Assembly: GCA_011319805.1 (NCBI GenBank)
Contig: SJRY01000265.1
Span: 27,111-91,110 of the forward strand
Length of the DNA stretch: 64,000 nucleotides
DNA from: Macrocybe gigantea
Taxonomy: Eukaryota > Basidiomycota > Agaricomycetes > Agaricales > Callistosporiaceae
Direction of reading: 5' to 3'
Part shown: positions 23,925 through 35,902 of the stretch, in pieces
How positions within the stretch are numbered: the stretch's first letter is position 1
Layout: each line of letters starts with the position of its first letter
Translations under genes and position numbers: made by a program
The notes under the pieces: model-generated
Told to the model about the DNA's origin: nothing
The model's database searches: none
Seen by the model: only the letters and a program-made list of their open reading frames with translations

Positions 23925-24631
23925 ATGCAATTTCTCCTTCCTTTTGTCATCCTGTCTTCTGCGTTCACCGCCGTCGTAGCAGCCAACGCGGGTGATGGTC
24001 AGTGTCCTAACTCTCATGAAATGCCGTTGAATCCAGTATCAATGACGGACCTGCCAGGCACTTATTATTACACGGGACTGGGTGCCTGTGGAATCGTGAA
24101 TAACGACAGCGAATTTGTAGTGGCGGTCTCCCACGAACTCTACGATACTTTTCCGTGAGCTTCGTGTGTATTCCCAATGCACGCCATGTTAAACAGCCAT
24201 CACTGTAGGGGGGCAACTCCGAACCCCAATAAGTGAGTTGTTGCTTGATAATTTACTTGAGCTATGGTTGACTAACGTGAAAAAAATCAGCAACCCCATA
24301 TGCGGGAAACAGATCAAAGCCAACTGTAAATCGCCACGCATTACATCGTTTCGTTTTTCTAGAGGGATATGCTGACACGCTGATCGTAGACCAGGGCAAG
24401 TCCGTCACCGTCACCGTCGCCGACAGATGTGCGGGATGCGCAGGCAGATACGACCTCGATTTCTCGCCGGCAGCCTTCCAACAGCTTGCTGACCTAGCTG
24501 TCGGTCGGATACAGGTCCAGTGGGACTTCATCGGTGAAGGCAGTAAACGCCGAGAGGGCTTGGAACGCCGCGTGCCACCGCAGGTGCGCAGGGAGATATA
24601 CGGTAGCGGGGCGATTCAGGAAAGTGACTGA
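23925..24631 (+). CDS. Secreted RlpA-like double-psi beta-barrel protein (riboflavin aldehyde-forming enzyme family), copy 1
   Basis: Extracellular small protein of the expansin/barwin-like double-psi beta-barrel fold; basidiomycete members are often named after riboflavin aldehyde-forming enzyme. The ATG at 23925 gives a clear signal peptide (FLLPFVILSSAFTAVVAANA). Exons then carry TYYYTGLGACGIVNNDSEF, VAVSHELYDTF (about 24060-24150), a tiny GATPNP exon, NPICGKQIKAN (about 24292-24325) and GKSVTVTVADRCAGCAGRYD with LDFSPAAFQQLAD (24395-24495). The stop is at 24629-24631. At least five exons; one is only about 20 nt long. The DRC..C and LDFSP motifs are the family core. The acidic/basic C-terminal extension (after WDF) is longer than in typical members and is shared with copy 2. 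Appears intact. Confidence 0.85.
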
Positions 24632-25399
24632 GAGCCCCTGAGCCCCTAGAAATTCTTGTGTTGGCAGAGTAGCGAGACGCCTAGGCCTCATAGAAAAGTT
24701 GATAAAACCAAACTTACCGTGTGCCGAAATCAGTCGCTGTTTCATAATCCAGAAACCTGCTGCGCTCGGCATTGTCTCGGTGAATTGGCTTTGTGCTTAA
24801 AGAAACAGTGCATGGACGAAGTCCGAAACTAGTCGACGCATTGTTAATAGGATAGCCTTCAGAATCAAGCGCACTGAATTCTTCAACATACGGTAGGCCA
24901 TCGGCCAGCCAGAATGAGCGACTTCGCTAACCAGTTATGGTTCTGTTGACGCTGCTTTCCTGATCGAGAAGCTGATCCTGTGTTGCGATGGGTTAGGATA
25001 AGAAAAATTGAGGACCCATTGGGCGTAGTCTATCTCGAACATAGCCGCCTTACGGTAATTGACGCCAACATGCATAGGCGACTAACTGGCTTGGGAATTG
25101 GACAGCCCAGAAATGCAGACACGGCACGCCATCTGCCGTAGAGGTATCCACCAGCAATCAACTTTCCGATGTGTTATCTCGATTGAAATAGACGAATGAA
25201 GTTTAGTATTGGCGACGGAAACGGAACACAGCTATGCTCACTGTCGCACAGCTAAGCCATTGGGCCGAAACATAGGCCGGAGAATCGTTGCATCCAATGG
25301 TACATGCCCGAGCACAAAATTCTGCATTACTGTTCAAACGTCATCAAACGTTACAATGCCAACGGCCAGCGACAGACCAGCCAAGACATACCTTGCGAG
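24632..25399. other. Spacer between the tandem beta-barrel genes
   Basis: No open frame with protein character. I saw no leftover exon of a third copy. Confidence 0.45.
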
Positions 25400-25406
25400 T
25401 ATAAAT
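25400..25406 (+). promoter_or_regulatory. TATA box of the second beta-barrel gene
   Basis: TATAAATA at 115-121 bp before the ATG at 25521, in the same position as in copy 1. Confidence 0.55.
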
Positions 25407-25520
25407 ACCTCGAGCTCGACGAGGAGGTTCTTCAGCTGGTCTCACCCATTCCCTCCTCATCCAAAGAATCTCAACTGCAGAGCAGTATTACCTTCGCATC
25501 CTCGTCTCTGAAAGGAAGAC

Positions 25521-26225
25521 ATGCGTTTCATGTCTTCCTTTCATCGTTTTTTCATCTGCCTCACCGCTATCACAGCAGCGCATGCTGGCGATGGTTAGTG
25601 TGCTAGCGTTTACCCAAGTCCACCTGAAATGAATGCTGACCGGCTGACCTGTCAGGCACGTACTATGCAACCGGTTTGGGGTCCTGCGGTATCACGAATA
25701 ACGACAATGACCTAATAGCGGCGGTTTCTCATGAACTCTATGATACTTTCCCGTCAGTTTTCCTTTTCTTCTGCCACATACAAAGCTCAAATACGGGCGC
25801 ATAATTCCAGCGGCGCAACTGCGAATCCCAACAAGTTAGTACTCAATGAGTAGTTATACCTATCACTCACTCACGAGATTCCACAGCAACCCTATATGCG
25901 GCCGAAAGATCAAAGCAACATGTACATGATTACTATCGTGTTCCGCCTTGTATATCCTCGTTGCTGATGCGTCTCGTCTACAGACAAGGGCAAGTCCGTC
26001 GTCGTCAAAGTCACAGACAGGTGTGGAGGCTGCGCAGGAAAATACGACCTCGACTTTTCACCTGCAGCCTTCAAAAAGCTTGCCAATCCATCTGCCGGGC
26101 GGATAAAGATCAAGTGGGATTTCGCCAATGGAGGAAAACAACGAAGGGAGATCTTAGAACGCCGTATTCCCCCCCAAGCGCGAAATCTGGTGTATCGCAG
26201 GGGTGTGTTCGAGGAGAGCGATTAA
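25521..26225 (+). CDS. Secreted RlpA-like double-psi beta-barrel protein, copy 2
   Basis: Tandem paralogue of the gene at 23925, with the same exon plan and the same short exons. The signal peptide begins at 25521 (a second in-frame Met is at 25533) and ends near AHAGDG. The core shows YYATGLGSCGITNNDNDLIA, AVSHELYDTF, NPICGRKIKAT (about 25889-25920) and GKSVVVKVTDRCGGCAGKYD, LDFSPAAFKKLA (25988-26090). The stop is TAA at 26223-26225. Compared with copy 1 the barrel is well conserved, while the signal peptide and the C-terminal tail differ more, as expected for secreted proteins under different selection. Likely role: extracellular, during growth or fruiting. Confidence 0.85.
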
Positions 26226-26359
26226 GGGGTCTTTGGTTACCTTGTAGTAACATTCTGCCTTAATGCAAATGCATCTACAACACAAACTAGGCTGAATATC
26301 CAAGTGAACAAAGCAAACAGCCAGACATTTTGAATACATCTGACTAAGGACATACTGAT

Positions 26360-28455
26360 TTACAGGTCTTCATTTGCTAACCAGCGTTGGACTAGAGCCA
26401 GCGACTCTTTCGGTTTGTCGTAAGGAGCCTACGGCAAATAGTCGATGTTTTGGTTGAGAGGGAAGACCAGCGAAGAGAAAAAGTCTGTCTCACCATGTGC
26501 CCGGCTCCATCGATCGTAGCAAAAGTTAACCCCTTTGCGCTCCTCGTTAGACCCGCCCTCTGCCCCTTGACTTTCCACTCTCGCAGCTGCAGCACCAAAA
26601 GCACTTGTGCCGGTCCAATCTAGGGCCTCCACCCATCTCGAGTTGCCTATCCAGTTGCAAATCCAGTCATTGGCACCGACGTAGATGAGCGCTCTCACTC
26701 CGTGTTCGAGTAAGGCCGCCACGTGAGCGGTTGTGGGGTGAAGTATGTCGAGCGTGGATGAGAATGCATCCTGGACTGAATGGGAACATGTTGTGTAGTT
26801 CCTGGTCTGCAGTTTGTGGTCAACGCCAAGTGTCTTCTGAACTTCTGGCTTGTTCAGATAAATTTGAAAGTATCTGACGTTGAAGTGAGATCGAGTCGAG
26901 GTGGTATAATCTCGATTAGTTACCTCGTTACGGGATAGCAGAGAGTCTCCTCGATGTTACCCTCGCATTCCTTCGTGATGTCGTATGGGTTCTTCCCTGC
27001 CTCAGTGGGAGGTACATTGAGGAATCGAACGTAGATGCTACAGAAAATAGACCTACCGGTCTCTGAATACCGCCCGCCAATGGCGGCCCGGCAAAAACTG
27101 ACACTAGCGCCACAATTAATGTCATCAAATTCATCGATGCAACTTCGCCTCATCCATTTTTCGCAACGTTTAAGCTAAAATGGCCTCCGATGAATGACAG
27201 CATCACAGGAAACATCATCACTTACGACGCTATGCATACCAACACAAGCTGAGATGTTGAAGATAGGTCCTGAAACTGACGCCGCAGTGCATTGCATATC
27301 GTAGTAAGACAGTGTCATCTTGAAAATGTCAGTCAGTCCATTGCCTACAAAAACCGTAAGGCTAGCATTCAAAATATTCAAAGAGCCAGCACCTATCATA
27401 ATGGACTGCAGGTTGATCGGCGTCATGTTATGCTCGACAAGCTGGGCATTCTGATCATATACTGTCGATGCAAAGAGCGGGATATACCGTCCCTGCATTT
27501 TGGCAATGAGATGAAGAGATGAGCAACAGCTGAGCGGACACCGAAACAGATGTACCCCATAGGATTCACCAGCCATGTGGAACGCTCGCCCTTTGAATCT
27601 CGTGAAATGTTCAAAGAAAATAGCAACAAATGCCGCAATATCTTTCGCGGCTTCTTCGGATGTACTCTACGAATCAAGCAAAGTTTAAAGTGCTGCAACG
27701 CGAGGAATGTTATTAAAAACCTACGACCGACTCCCCGTGATCAGCGTAAGAAAACCCGACTCCTACAGGCTGATCGATGAAGAAGATATTGGAGTTCGTG
27801 TTCCACGAATCAGGGTGATGTACCGTGCTGTTTGGGCTTGGAATCCGGCATGGTCCTTGAGAAAAGAGTTCGGGGAATCTCTTTCGGACCCGAGCGTCAG
27901 TTCTAACGCACCAAGTTCCATGAAAAGTCCGACTGCTGAGGAACAACCAGGGCCTGTGACGTCCAGACCTCAGCGAGCAGTAAAACCTGAAAGAATGCGT
28001 ACAGCGGACCTCCGTTCGTCCAGAAGATGACGTCGTCCTTATCTGGGTCGTTTCTGCTCTCGAAGAAGTAGAAGAAGAGATGGCGCGCCTCTATGTCGAT
28101 ATATCCCGTGTAGGAACTGACAATGGTGGAAGAAACGGGGTCAGAAACGTCTAAACGCATGGAAGACTGGTATTGCCACTGACTTGACAGTCTCATCGCA
28201 GAATTTGGTCTTTTTGATGCGGACATTGTAGCGAGGAAAGACCGGGTGCGTTAAGCTTGTGAATTCAGCCTCGGATAGTATGTCCAGAGATTCTAAGGGG
28301 GTGAAGAGACCAGAATCGTAGGCTTGATGTGTCAATAACTCTTGACCTGGATAGTTCTGGGATTGCCCGCCCAGAGCAAGGACTCCAAGCAGAGCTGCGG
28401 CGAGGAAGAGCCAGATCAGCATGATACCAGCAACAAGGAGAGCGTGTCTCACCAA
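26360..28455 (-). CDS. Serine carboxypeptidase, peptidase family S10 (carboxypeptidase Y-like)
   Basis: Vacuolar or secreted exopeptidase that removes C-terminal residues. The ATG at 28453-28455 opens a basic N-terminus and a strong hydrophobic segment (signal sequence or anchor, LIWLFLAAALLGVLAL). The pro-region is followed by GYIDIEARHLFFYFFESRND (about 28050-28105), VIFWTNGGP, IFFIDQPVGVGFSYADHGES (27735-27795), the nucleophile motif GESYG split by an intron from GRYIPLFAS (about 27470-27575), the catalytic-Asp region LIYVGANDWICNWIGNSRW (26636-26690) and the catalytic His in TIDGAGHM (about 26490-26515). A final intron after GHM joins to PYDKPKESLALVQRW, with the stop at 26360-26362. All three catalytic residues are present. 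A single-base frame offset lies near 26585 (before EWKVKGQRAG). About eight introns. Confidence 0.88.
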
Positions 28456-28899
28456 GTGTTTACGCTGTGGGATATATGTATGTCAAGATGAGCGTCGTGG
28501 GTATGGAGGTCCTCGGTTTGGCGACCCTGAGCAGATTCTCGTGGGACCAACTTCAGTCAGTGCAACCTGACACGCCTCGCGATGACTCAAACGAGTTCGC
28601 AATCTCGTTCATGCAGATATATATATTATTCATGAACTACGACTTGATCTGCGACCAACTTGGTGTTTCACGAATGAAGGCGGATAAACGACCAAACGGG
28701 AAGGAGGCCGAGTTTTTAGAAGGAGTAAATGATATGCAACCTCTCCAAAATACTGCCCAGTCGAAATGATATTGGTTAAGTATTGCAAACTGAGATGTGT
28801 TAAACACGAGACTGTTGAACAACAGCGCGATGTTGGCGAACAGAAGATTCGTATTGATTGTAAACAAGTATTTCCAGAGACACCGTGGCGCACAAAATG
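28456..28899. other. Intergenic, no gene
   Basis: Holds the carboxypeptidase promoter and the 3' end of the TPR-CHAT gene. An ATATATATAT stretch lies at 28617-28627. Confidence 0.45.
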
Positions 28900-31800
28900 T
28901 CATGCACCCATGTGAATAAACGGTATCCAAGCCAATAACGCAGACTCGGAATCGCCTTTCGATTTTCGAAGCTGCTTAATGGCGCAGTGGAGTGCGAATG
29001 CAGCGTTGGTACTAGCTAAACTTTCGTTAGGTCCGGTAATGGCCTTAAGATTGGTGTAGACGTCCTGGGAGATCGATGAGGCATAAGTGTCATTAACGGA
29101 CCACATAGTAGCAATGACGCTTCGGTAGCCTGCAGTTAGCATGCCTGCTGCGAGGTGGACTGCTTCTTCAGACAGCTCCTGATCTCCAGTGCCCGTCTGA
29201 CAGGCAGAAAGAAATGCGAAATCCGCTTTTGGAAGCGCCTTCTTGATGATATCCGAAAGCTCCAGCCGACCATCATGCAAGTAGAAGGCGCTTTTCGTTG
29301 GGTCTCCATTGTGCTGGATCGCATGGCAGGCAAAGTGAATCCAATCCCGATTCTCCATCGCCTTCAACACTCGCTCCACAGTTGCGTTCTTCCCGTCCAA
29401 ATATTCGACATCGATCGTCGATGAAGAAAACTGTGCTTTGATGGCTTGAACCTCCTTTGTTGTTCCCGGAATCGGTGGAAGACCTGGAGTGTTTGGCTGG
29501 CTGACAAGAAGAATGCCCTTCGGAGCTGATCGAAGATGGGCGTTCGGATTGAGGATGGTGCTGATGGTAGGGGTATATGAAGAAACGACATAATCAGAAG
29601 TGATAGCGCCAATACTTGGAGATTGGCGGCCATAGACTCCAGCAGCGTGGAGGGGCAGGAACGAAAGCGGACCTGAGGTACACCACCACATGCGAGGTGG
29701 CTGGGTCGAAGGCTGTACCGTTGTCAGTGCGACGCTTAATGCAAAGACAAGAACGCATACTTCGAAACCTAGCCCATCAAGTATCGGCTTCACCACGCGA
29801 GACCACAGATCCGACAATATATAGTATATTTCAACAGGTCTTGACGTTGCCAAACGGCCCGCACGCAGATCGTCCCATAATTCCGCACTCCTCGATCGGA
29901 CTCCGTTTGTTCGCAGAGTCCAGAATAACTTGTCCTGAAGAAGCGCCGCTCGGGCATGGGAGAACTGAGGCAGGGGAATATGAAGGGCGGATTCCACCCC
30001 ATGCCTCAGTACAAGTGCGTCACATCGGAGAGTATGGATATTGACGATGACGACAGGCCTGAGTGGGGCGCGTGCTGAGAGAAGTGAGCGAAACGTACAG
30101 GGCTCAAGAACTCCTCAAAGCCAGGCACGCTGCGCACTCGTTCCAGGAGCGCTTCCCATTGTTCCGCTAGCCGACGATGGGCCATGACTTCTTCTTGAAG
30201 AGACAATTTCTGGCCAATATCTGTCAAGTCTTGCACTGTCGTAGATCTCGCTCCGGCGTTTTCCAACTTGATCGATATGCGCATGATCTCATCCGCGAGA
30301 TCCTCGTCCACAGCGCGCAAGTCGTCTAATGGGGTACGAAGCTTGTTGAGCTGACTCCAAACGATGCACCGCCCTTGCTCGAACCATTCCAAGGCTGTGT
30401 TATACCTCCCCAACGAGATCGCTGCGGCTACAGCTTCGGTAGAGAAGCTGGATAGAGATTTGAGGCGGGAGAGCCGGCCTCTGATAGTCTGGCCAACCCA
30501 AATGAGCTGCGGGAGCAGATCAAGAGCCAGAGAGTAGGCTTCAAATGTATTGGGGTTTTCAGATGATAGGCACAGTATTGCCCAATCCCACGCCGCTTGG
30601 AACCTTGCAGAGGGAGGTCCTGTATGAGTGCGAGCTGCGCGTCTAAAGAACGATATGGCCATTTCAGCGTCCTCGTGGCTTTTGCTAGATATGAAGCGGG
30701 CCTGGTGGGCCCTGCCTAGGCTGCTGAGCCGAGTGGATAATGCTGCATGCCCTTCAGGAGTGCGTTGAATTGCCTGGTGACGTGTCCGAATTTCGTCCTC
30801 TAAAATCTGCAGATCATCCGTGTGGAAAAACTGTAGATGAAGAGAATTTGCCAGATTGCTCAGAGCCACCGGAAACTCCATATGATCCATTGCTATGGAT
30901 GAACAAGCATCTCTTTGAACTCGAATAGCTTCTTCCAGGTCTCGGGTATCCTCAGTGTCTATAAACCTGAATTGCAGAGCAGTCCCGAGAGCACTGAGAG
31001 AATATAGCAGTCGTTGATCATCTGTGGGGGTTCGACGTACAGCCTCCCGCAGAACGGCGATCGCTTCTTCAATAACAGTCAAATCATGGCTCTGTTCATA
31101 CAAAGTCTGGAGAGAAGTTCCCAGGTTGGTAAATCGGCTGGCTTTAGCGTAGTGCGCATCGTCAGTGAGCTCTACAGATTTCCGGTGCGCTTGTATAGCT
31201 TCTTCCAGATCGCTCATTTCGCCTGTGCGTTCGAATCGCCGCATAAACGAGTTTCCTAAATTCGTCAACCACCTGGGAATGTCTGCGTGTCCGGATGGTG
31301 TGAGTGCTAGAGCCTTCTGCTGCGCTGATATAGCGGCTTCAATATCGGCCAAGTCCCCGACATGTTCTGCCCGCCGACGGAGAATGCTCGCGATGTTGTT
31401 AAGAAATCCAGGCATGTCAGGATGACCTTCGTCTGTCAAATCGACTGCGCTTTGGGCTGCGGAAGCGGCACGTTCGATGTCGTCGCGGGCGCCCGTTCGC
31501 TGAAATCGACGTTCAAAGGAGAGAGCAAGGTTGGTCAACATCCGGGCCCGATCGTGCTCTCGACTTTGCCGAAGTAGGCCCAACGCTTCTTGTTGCATCG
31601 AAATCGCCTCATTGATGTCCTCAAGATGGCCCCTGCTCTCAAAGCGCAGTTGTAGCGAGTTTCCAAGGTCGTTGAAAAACATGTACTTGTCTTCAAACTG
31701 TTGACCTTCATCAGCCGTGCAGAGCCGAATTGCCTTGCGCAGAAGCGAAATAGCTTCCTCGAGGTCTTCAAAATTGTTTAGGCGCTCGAATCGGAGGCGA

Positions 31801-32919
31801 AGGGCATTCGCAAGACGATCGAGTTGGCCGGAATCGAGATGTCTCCATCGGGAATGAGAGGTAGTGCTTTCCGTTGCACTTCTATGGCCCGCGCAAGATC
31901 GTCGTGGTCTCCAGTCCGTTCAAAGCGATATTGTAAAAGATGAGCAAGATCGCTCATCAAACTAGGGAGATCTTCATCGCTGGAACCGCCGCTCAGCAAA
32001 AGATCGACAGTCACCCCTCTTGTATCAATCGCTCCATCGATGTCCTCAACGTTGCCAGAATGCACGAAACGAAGCCATAAAGCGTTTGCGAGATTGTCGA
32101 GAATGCGTAGTTTAGCAGTTCCATCCTCATAGTTCAAGGCCCGAAATGCTTTTTGGAGAGCAGCGATGGCTTCGTCGGCGTCCGCCAGGTCATGTGGACC
32201 GCGTTCAAAACGTAGTTGGTATGAATGTGCAAGGCCCTCCAGTACACTCAGTCTGAGTTCCCTAACTTCGTGTCTGTTATCCTCGTCTGCGTCCGCGAGA
32301 TCCAGTCCGTAAGCAGCTCGAGAGCCTGGCATTGTCTGTGAATAGCTTCTTCGGTATCGCTGAGGGAAGCAGTCTCCTCGAAACGAAGGATAAACGAATT
32401 CGCAAGGCTATTGAGAGCGCTCGCTTGCGCTAATCCTGGGCCATCGGAAACCAGGTCAAGCAGTTTTTGCTGTATATTTATCGTTCTCTGGATGTCTTGC
32501 GTATCCCTGGTGAGCTCGAATCTTGATTGAAGCGCGTTTCCCAGATTTTGCAGGTATCCCAAGGCATTTCTACTCGTCTTGTCCGATTCCGGGATAGCGC
32601 TCAGCGCGGAATCAAATGCTTCTATGGCACGATCCAAACTCGAGATGTCGTGAAGGGAATCATGCCGCATGAGAAAGGAAAGTCCGAGACCGTTGTGGCA
32701 AAGATGCAAGCTGGCGTTCTCTGATGACGACAACGCGATGGCCTGTTCGTACGACGAGATGGCAGAATCTAGGTCATGCTCGTCATGGGAAGACAGAAAG
32801 CGGCGACGAAATTCGTGTCCAGACTGGCAAAGACGGATCGCGTCCGAGGCGGAGGCATCGGATGCTAAGTGTTCGTTTGCTTTTAGTTCATCCTCTATTG
32901 CACCTCCAGCCATTTGCAC
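28900..32919 (-). CDS. TPR-CHAT protein (caspase-like CHAT peptidase fused to a TPR array)
   Basis: Large cytosolic protein, about 1,280 residues. From the ATG at 32917-32919 (or 32913) runs a long array of TPR-like helical repeats with a period of about 45-50 residues. A recurrent core is DLEEAI, then Q(K/R)ALxL, then LxNLGNSLxxRFERTG. The array spans 30480-32900. A helical linker follows (GRYNTALEWFEQGRCIVWSQ, about 30360-30420), then an exon boundary at about 30100/30061 into PVVIVNIHTLRCDALVL, and finally the CHAT domain. Its catalytic dyad is visible as WIHFACHA (about 29315-29345) and FLSACQTGTGD (about 29180-29220). The stop is at 28900-28902. Two introns lie in the C-terminal part. 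Frame offsets by one base are needed near 32310 and 31845 inside the repeats. CHAT proteins are caspase-clan peptidases linked to regulated cell death; the activating signal here is unknown. Confidence 0.88.
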
Positions 32920-33281
32920 ATTAACTCATCAGGATTCTCTTCGAATGAAGCTTTTTTTCAAAGACAAGGGATATGGAGTAGTGGACGCCAAGACGTGGAG
33001 TGCAGGGTTACCAGGAAAAAACAACTACCTGTCACATGTCACAGCTGATCGAACCCATTATGCTCATGCTACATAAGCCGCCTACTGAGAACCGGTTAAG
33101 GGAAGCAAGAAAAGATGACCGTGAATTGTGTTTCCTACTATCAGATATGTCTAATCCTCATGCGTTGATCAGCATCGGCTCTCGACAATAGATATTAGTG
33201 CAGTAAGAACACAGGAAGAAAAATACAAAAATAATACAGTAAAGAACACGCCACGAAACCAAGTCTCGCGGTATCATAGAA
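32920..33281. other. Intergenic, no gene
   Basis: Upstream region of the TPR-CHAT gene and 3' region of RTF2. No coding signal. Confidence 0.45.
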
Positions 33282-34441
33282 TTAGGCATACTGCGCACGG
33301 AAGACAGTCAGCAAATTACTTTCAATAGGGCGGGCAATCATTTCCACTTACTCTCGTAAAGGTAGCCATCGTCATGAACGTCTCTTTTCTCTTCTTCGAA
33401 CTATCGCTGGTATACAAGCTCTTGATCGCATCGCTCATATTCGCTTTCCTCTTCGCCTCCTCCATGGCCAAGCTGGCAACGACTGCGCGGCTGGTAGCGG
33501 CGATGTGAGGATTCGTGCTCGGCGCGGGTATCGGCGACTGCTGTTTTTTCTTCTTTGGCGGCTCGGCTTCCTCCGGAGGGCTGGCACCATTTTTCCGTTT
33601 CTTTGACTTCTTATGTGGCTCATGAAGTCTCTTCTGCTCCATCTTTATCCGCATGTCGTACTCCTCCTCCTCGGATGGGTTTATCGTAATCACATCTTCT
33701 GTGCGAGAGTATTTCGCTTGACACTGGGGGCAGACGTCGAGCTCGGTTTGCGGAGACTTCTCCTTCGACTTTTCTTCTCTCGCGTTCTCGTGCTCTGTCT
33801 CTTTGGACTCTCTCGGAGGAGAGTGTGATGCGCCTGTTACGGTCTTCAACCCCGCTTGCGAAAAGACGCAGCCGCACGTGGAGATATAAACGAATGGTTG
33901 ATGTCCGTTCATCTCCTTCATCGTCAGAGGACATACAAATTGCGGCCTCTCTTTCGCGTCAGCCGAGTCAGGGGAAGGTATAGCGGGGTTTGGTGTCAGT
34001 TTCAACGTCTTCACGTCCTACATTCATAACGATCGTATTAGCACGAGCGTTCGTGGAGTAAACCGTCGCAGATACGTACCTTTAATGTTCTTATATGCCC
34101 GCATATCTTCTCCCCGTCCCCATACGCAGATTTATCTAACAAGTACTCAATAATCGAATCTTTGTTGTACAGCTTCCCTAGATCACAAGACACGATGGGC
34201 TCTTGAAGGAGAAGCTACAAAAGAAATGAGAATCATAGCAACATTGTGTAATAGTGTTCAGGCATACCTTTGATAATGCGCAGAAAAACCATCGCGCCCG
34301 CGTCTGATTCGCCTTGTCCGCTTGTTCAGCCTGGCATCGTTATAAGTGACTTGCGAAATGCGTAATAAGGAGTAAACGTACCTTCGGCTTGCTACGGACA
34401 AGATCTCGACGGTCTGGGATACTTCCACCATCATTACCCAT
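33282..34441 (-). CDS. rtf2: Replication termination factor 2 family protein (Rtf2)
   Basis: Nuclear protein; in fission yeast Rtf2 acts at stalled replication forks and in splicing. The ATG at 34439-34441 opens the hallmark MGNDGGSIPDRRDLV. Exon 2 has RARWFFCALSK; exon 3 has EPIVSCDLGKLYNKDSIIEY, the first half of the modified RING; exon 4 has QFVCPLTMKEMNG and VYISTCGCVFS with DVCPQCQAKY (about 33710-33950), the second half. The tail is Lys/Glu-rich with basic clusters (nuclear). The expected family C-terminus FTRYA is recovered only if an intron from GTAAGT at about 33351 to GCGCAG at 33291 is removed, giving a stop at 33282-33284. Without splicing, translation ends at 33322. Introns are 45-60 bp and all joins are in frame. 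Divergent from MED21. Confidence 0.9.
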
Positions 34442-34824
34442 GATTGCAAGTTGTAGGAGAGTTGAGGAAAGGACGGTTGTAGCGTTAAGAAGAGAGAGGA
34501 GGATGCTTAGTCATCAGTTAACGTCTCAATATCTGAGGGTTTGTGTGGCGGTGTTTGAAATTAAACTCTGCCGGTGCTTTGCCGAATCCTTCTTGCAGAC
34601 AGGGGCGGCTCTTTTTTCCGCGAATTATCTGCCGCTTTTCCATTATCGCCGCCATAGGATAACTTCAGCTTTATGAGTGAAGCATAGTACAGATATCTTG
34701 GGCACCTTCACCTTCGTAAGACTCGCTGTTGAGTGTGCCGAAGCCGTGGAAGTTGCTTAGTCACCAATCAACCTCTCTACCCATCAGTCAACCTTCCACA
34801 GATGTTCGTCCATTCCCCAGCGCA
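34442..34824. promoter_or_regulatory. Shared divergent promoter of RTF2 and MED21
   Basis: 383 bp separate the two ATGs, which point away from each other, so both promoters must lie here. No clear TATA box; a mixed-composition region typical of housekeeping bidirectional promoters. Confidence 0.5.
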
Positions 34825-35522
34825 ATGCTGCAGGAATTGTCGCATATGGACCGTATCACGCAACTGCAGGATGAGATCCAACAGGTTAGCAGCCATTTTT
34901 ATGCTATTCTTCACCAGACTGTAGATTGACACGCGTCTGTCACCTTTGTGTTATCCCAAAACAGCTCTTGACGATCATGTCCAACAGCATAGCTTATCTC
35001 ACTTCTCGATCCAACTTTCTGCAAGTCAGCCCAGAAATTCCCGTAACAAAGCAAAGAAACCGGAGAAATTTGACCCGCCTGATGTCTTTGAAGGTAATGC
35101 GCATGTCTTCTGAAGCCATGACGACTATTAATGGGTGCACGCTCTGTACAGCGAACAAGAAGGAGCTCGTAACTGATTTGATCGTCAAAGCAAAGCAAGT
35201 GGAATACTTGATAAAATCCCTGCCCGAGCCGGAACCAGAGGCAGAGCAGGTGCGCTAATGCAGGGATCCATTTGGCGTCGCACGGCTGAATTGTCGTCTC
35301 ATAGGCTAAACGCCTTCAAGCTCTAGAGGAGGAGATGGCAGTAGCCAACTCAGAGTATATACGCGCAGTGCAACGTGCGAGTACGTCTTCTTGAAGTGCA
35401 AAGCGCGCCTTCGTGACTAATCCGAATTCTCGGCAGGAGACTTGCATGACAAGGTCAAAGACGCTTTGTATATGATGCTGAAAGATACAGAAGCGGATCT
35501 CTTCGACGACGAACCAGGTTGA
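34825..35522 (+). CDS. MED21: Mediator complex subunit 21 (Srb7)
   Basis: Nuclear subunit of the Mediator middle module, which bridges activators and RNA polymerase II; pairs with Med7. Exons: 34825-34884 (LQELSHMDRITQLQDEIQQ), 34965-35093 (LLTIMSNSIAYLTSRSNFLQ), 35152-35249 (NKKELVTDLIVKAKQVEYLI), 35305-35380 (RLQALEEEMAVANSEYIRAV) and about 35440-35522 (LHDKVKDALYMMLKD, acidic end). The order of helices and the acidic PEPEPEAEQ linker match Med21. I start at 34825 because family members begin a few residues before DRITQLQD; an in-frame ATG at 34729 exists. One base is missing near 35058: the expected PEKFDPPDVFE appears only in the +1 frame just before the second intron. The protein is usually essential in fungi, so an assembly error is likelier than a dead gene. 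Confidence 0.9.
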
Positions 35523-35902
35523 GTGACTGGACAAACACCTGACCAAAAACAAAGCACTCATTGCGCCGACGCACGGTTCATCCGCATCGCCGGCTTTTGA
35601 ACGATGTCGGGCACATCATTCAACACTTCAGCGACTGTTCGATCTACAGGTCACTCCGCATACGAGTGTTTGGGGAAGCGTCGGGATTCTGTCGTCGAAG
35701 GATAATGTACCACATCATTTACTTGCGACAAACGGTCCCTCAACAACATGGCACGTGCTGTCATATACCAAAAACATCCAAACATCTTAGACCTTCATAA
35801 CCCGACACACGTCGTTACATCTCATTTACATCGAAAATAGATGGCCTTCGTCAAGTCTGATTGGTTGGTCTGAGGTTTAGCGCCGACGCGCGGATTTGAC
35901 GA
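35523..35902. other. Intergenic between convergent MED21 and the F-box gene
   Basis: 380 bp; short frames only, no recognised gene. Confidence 0.45.
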
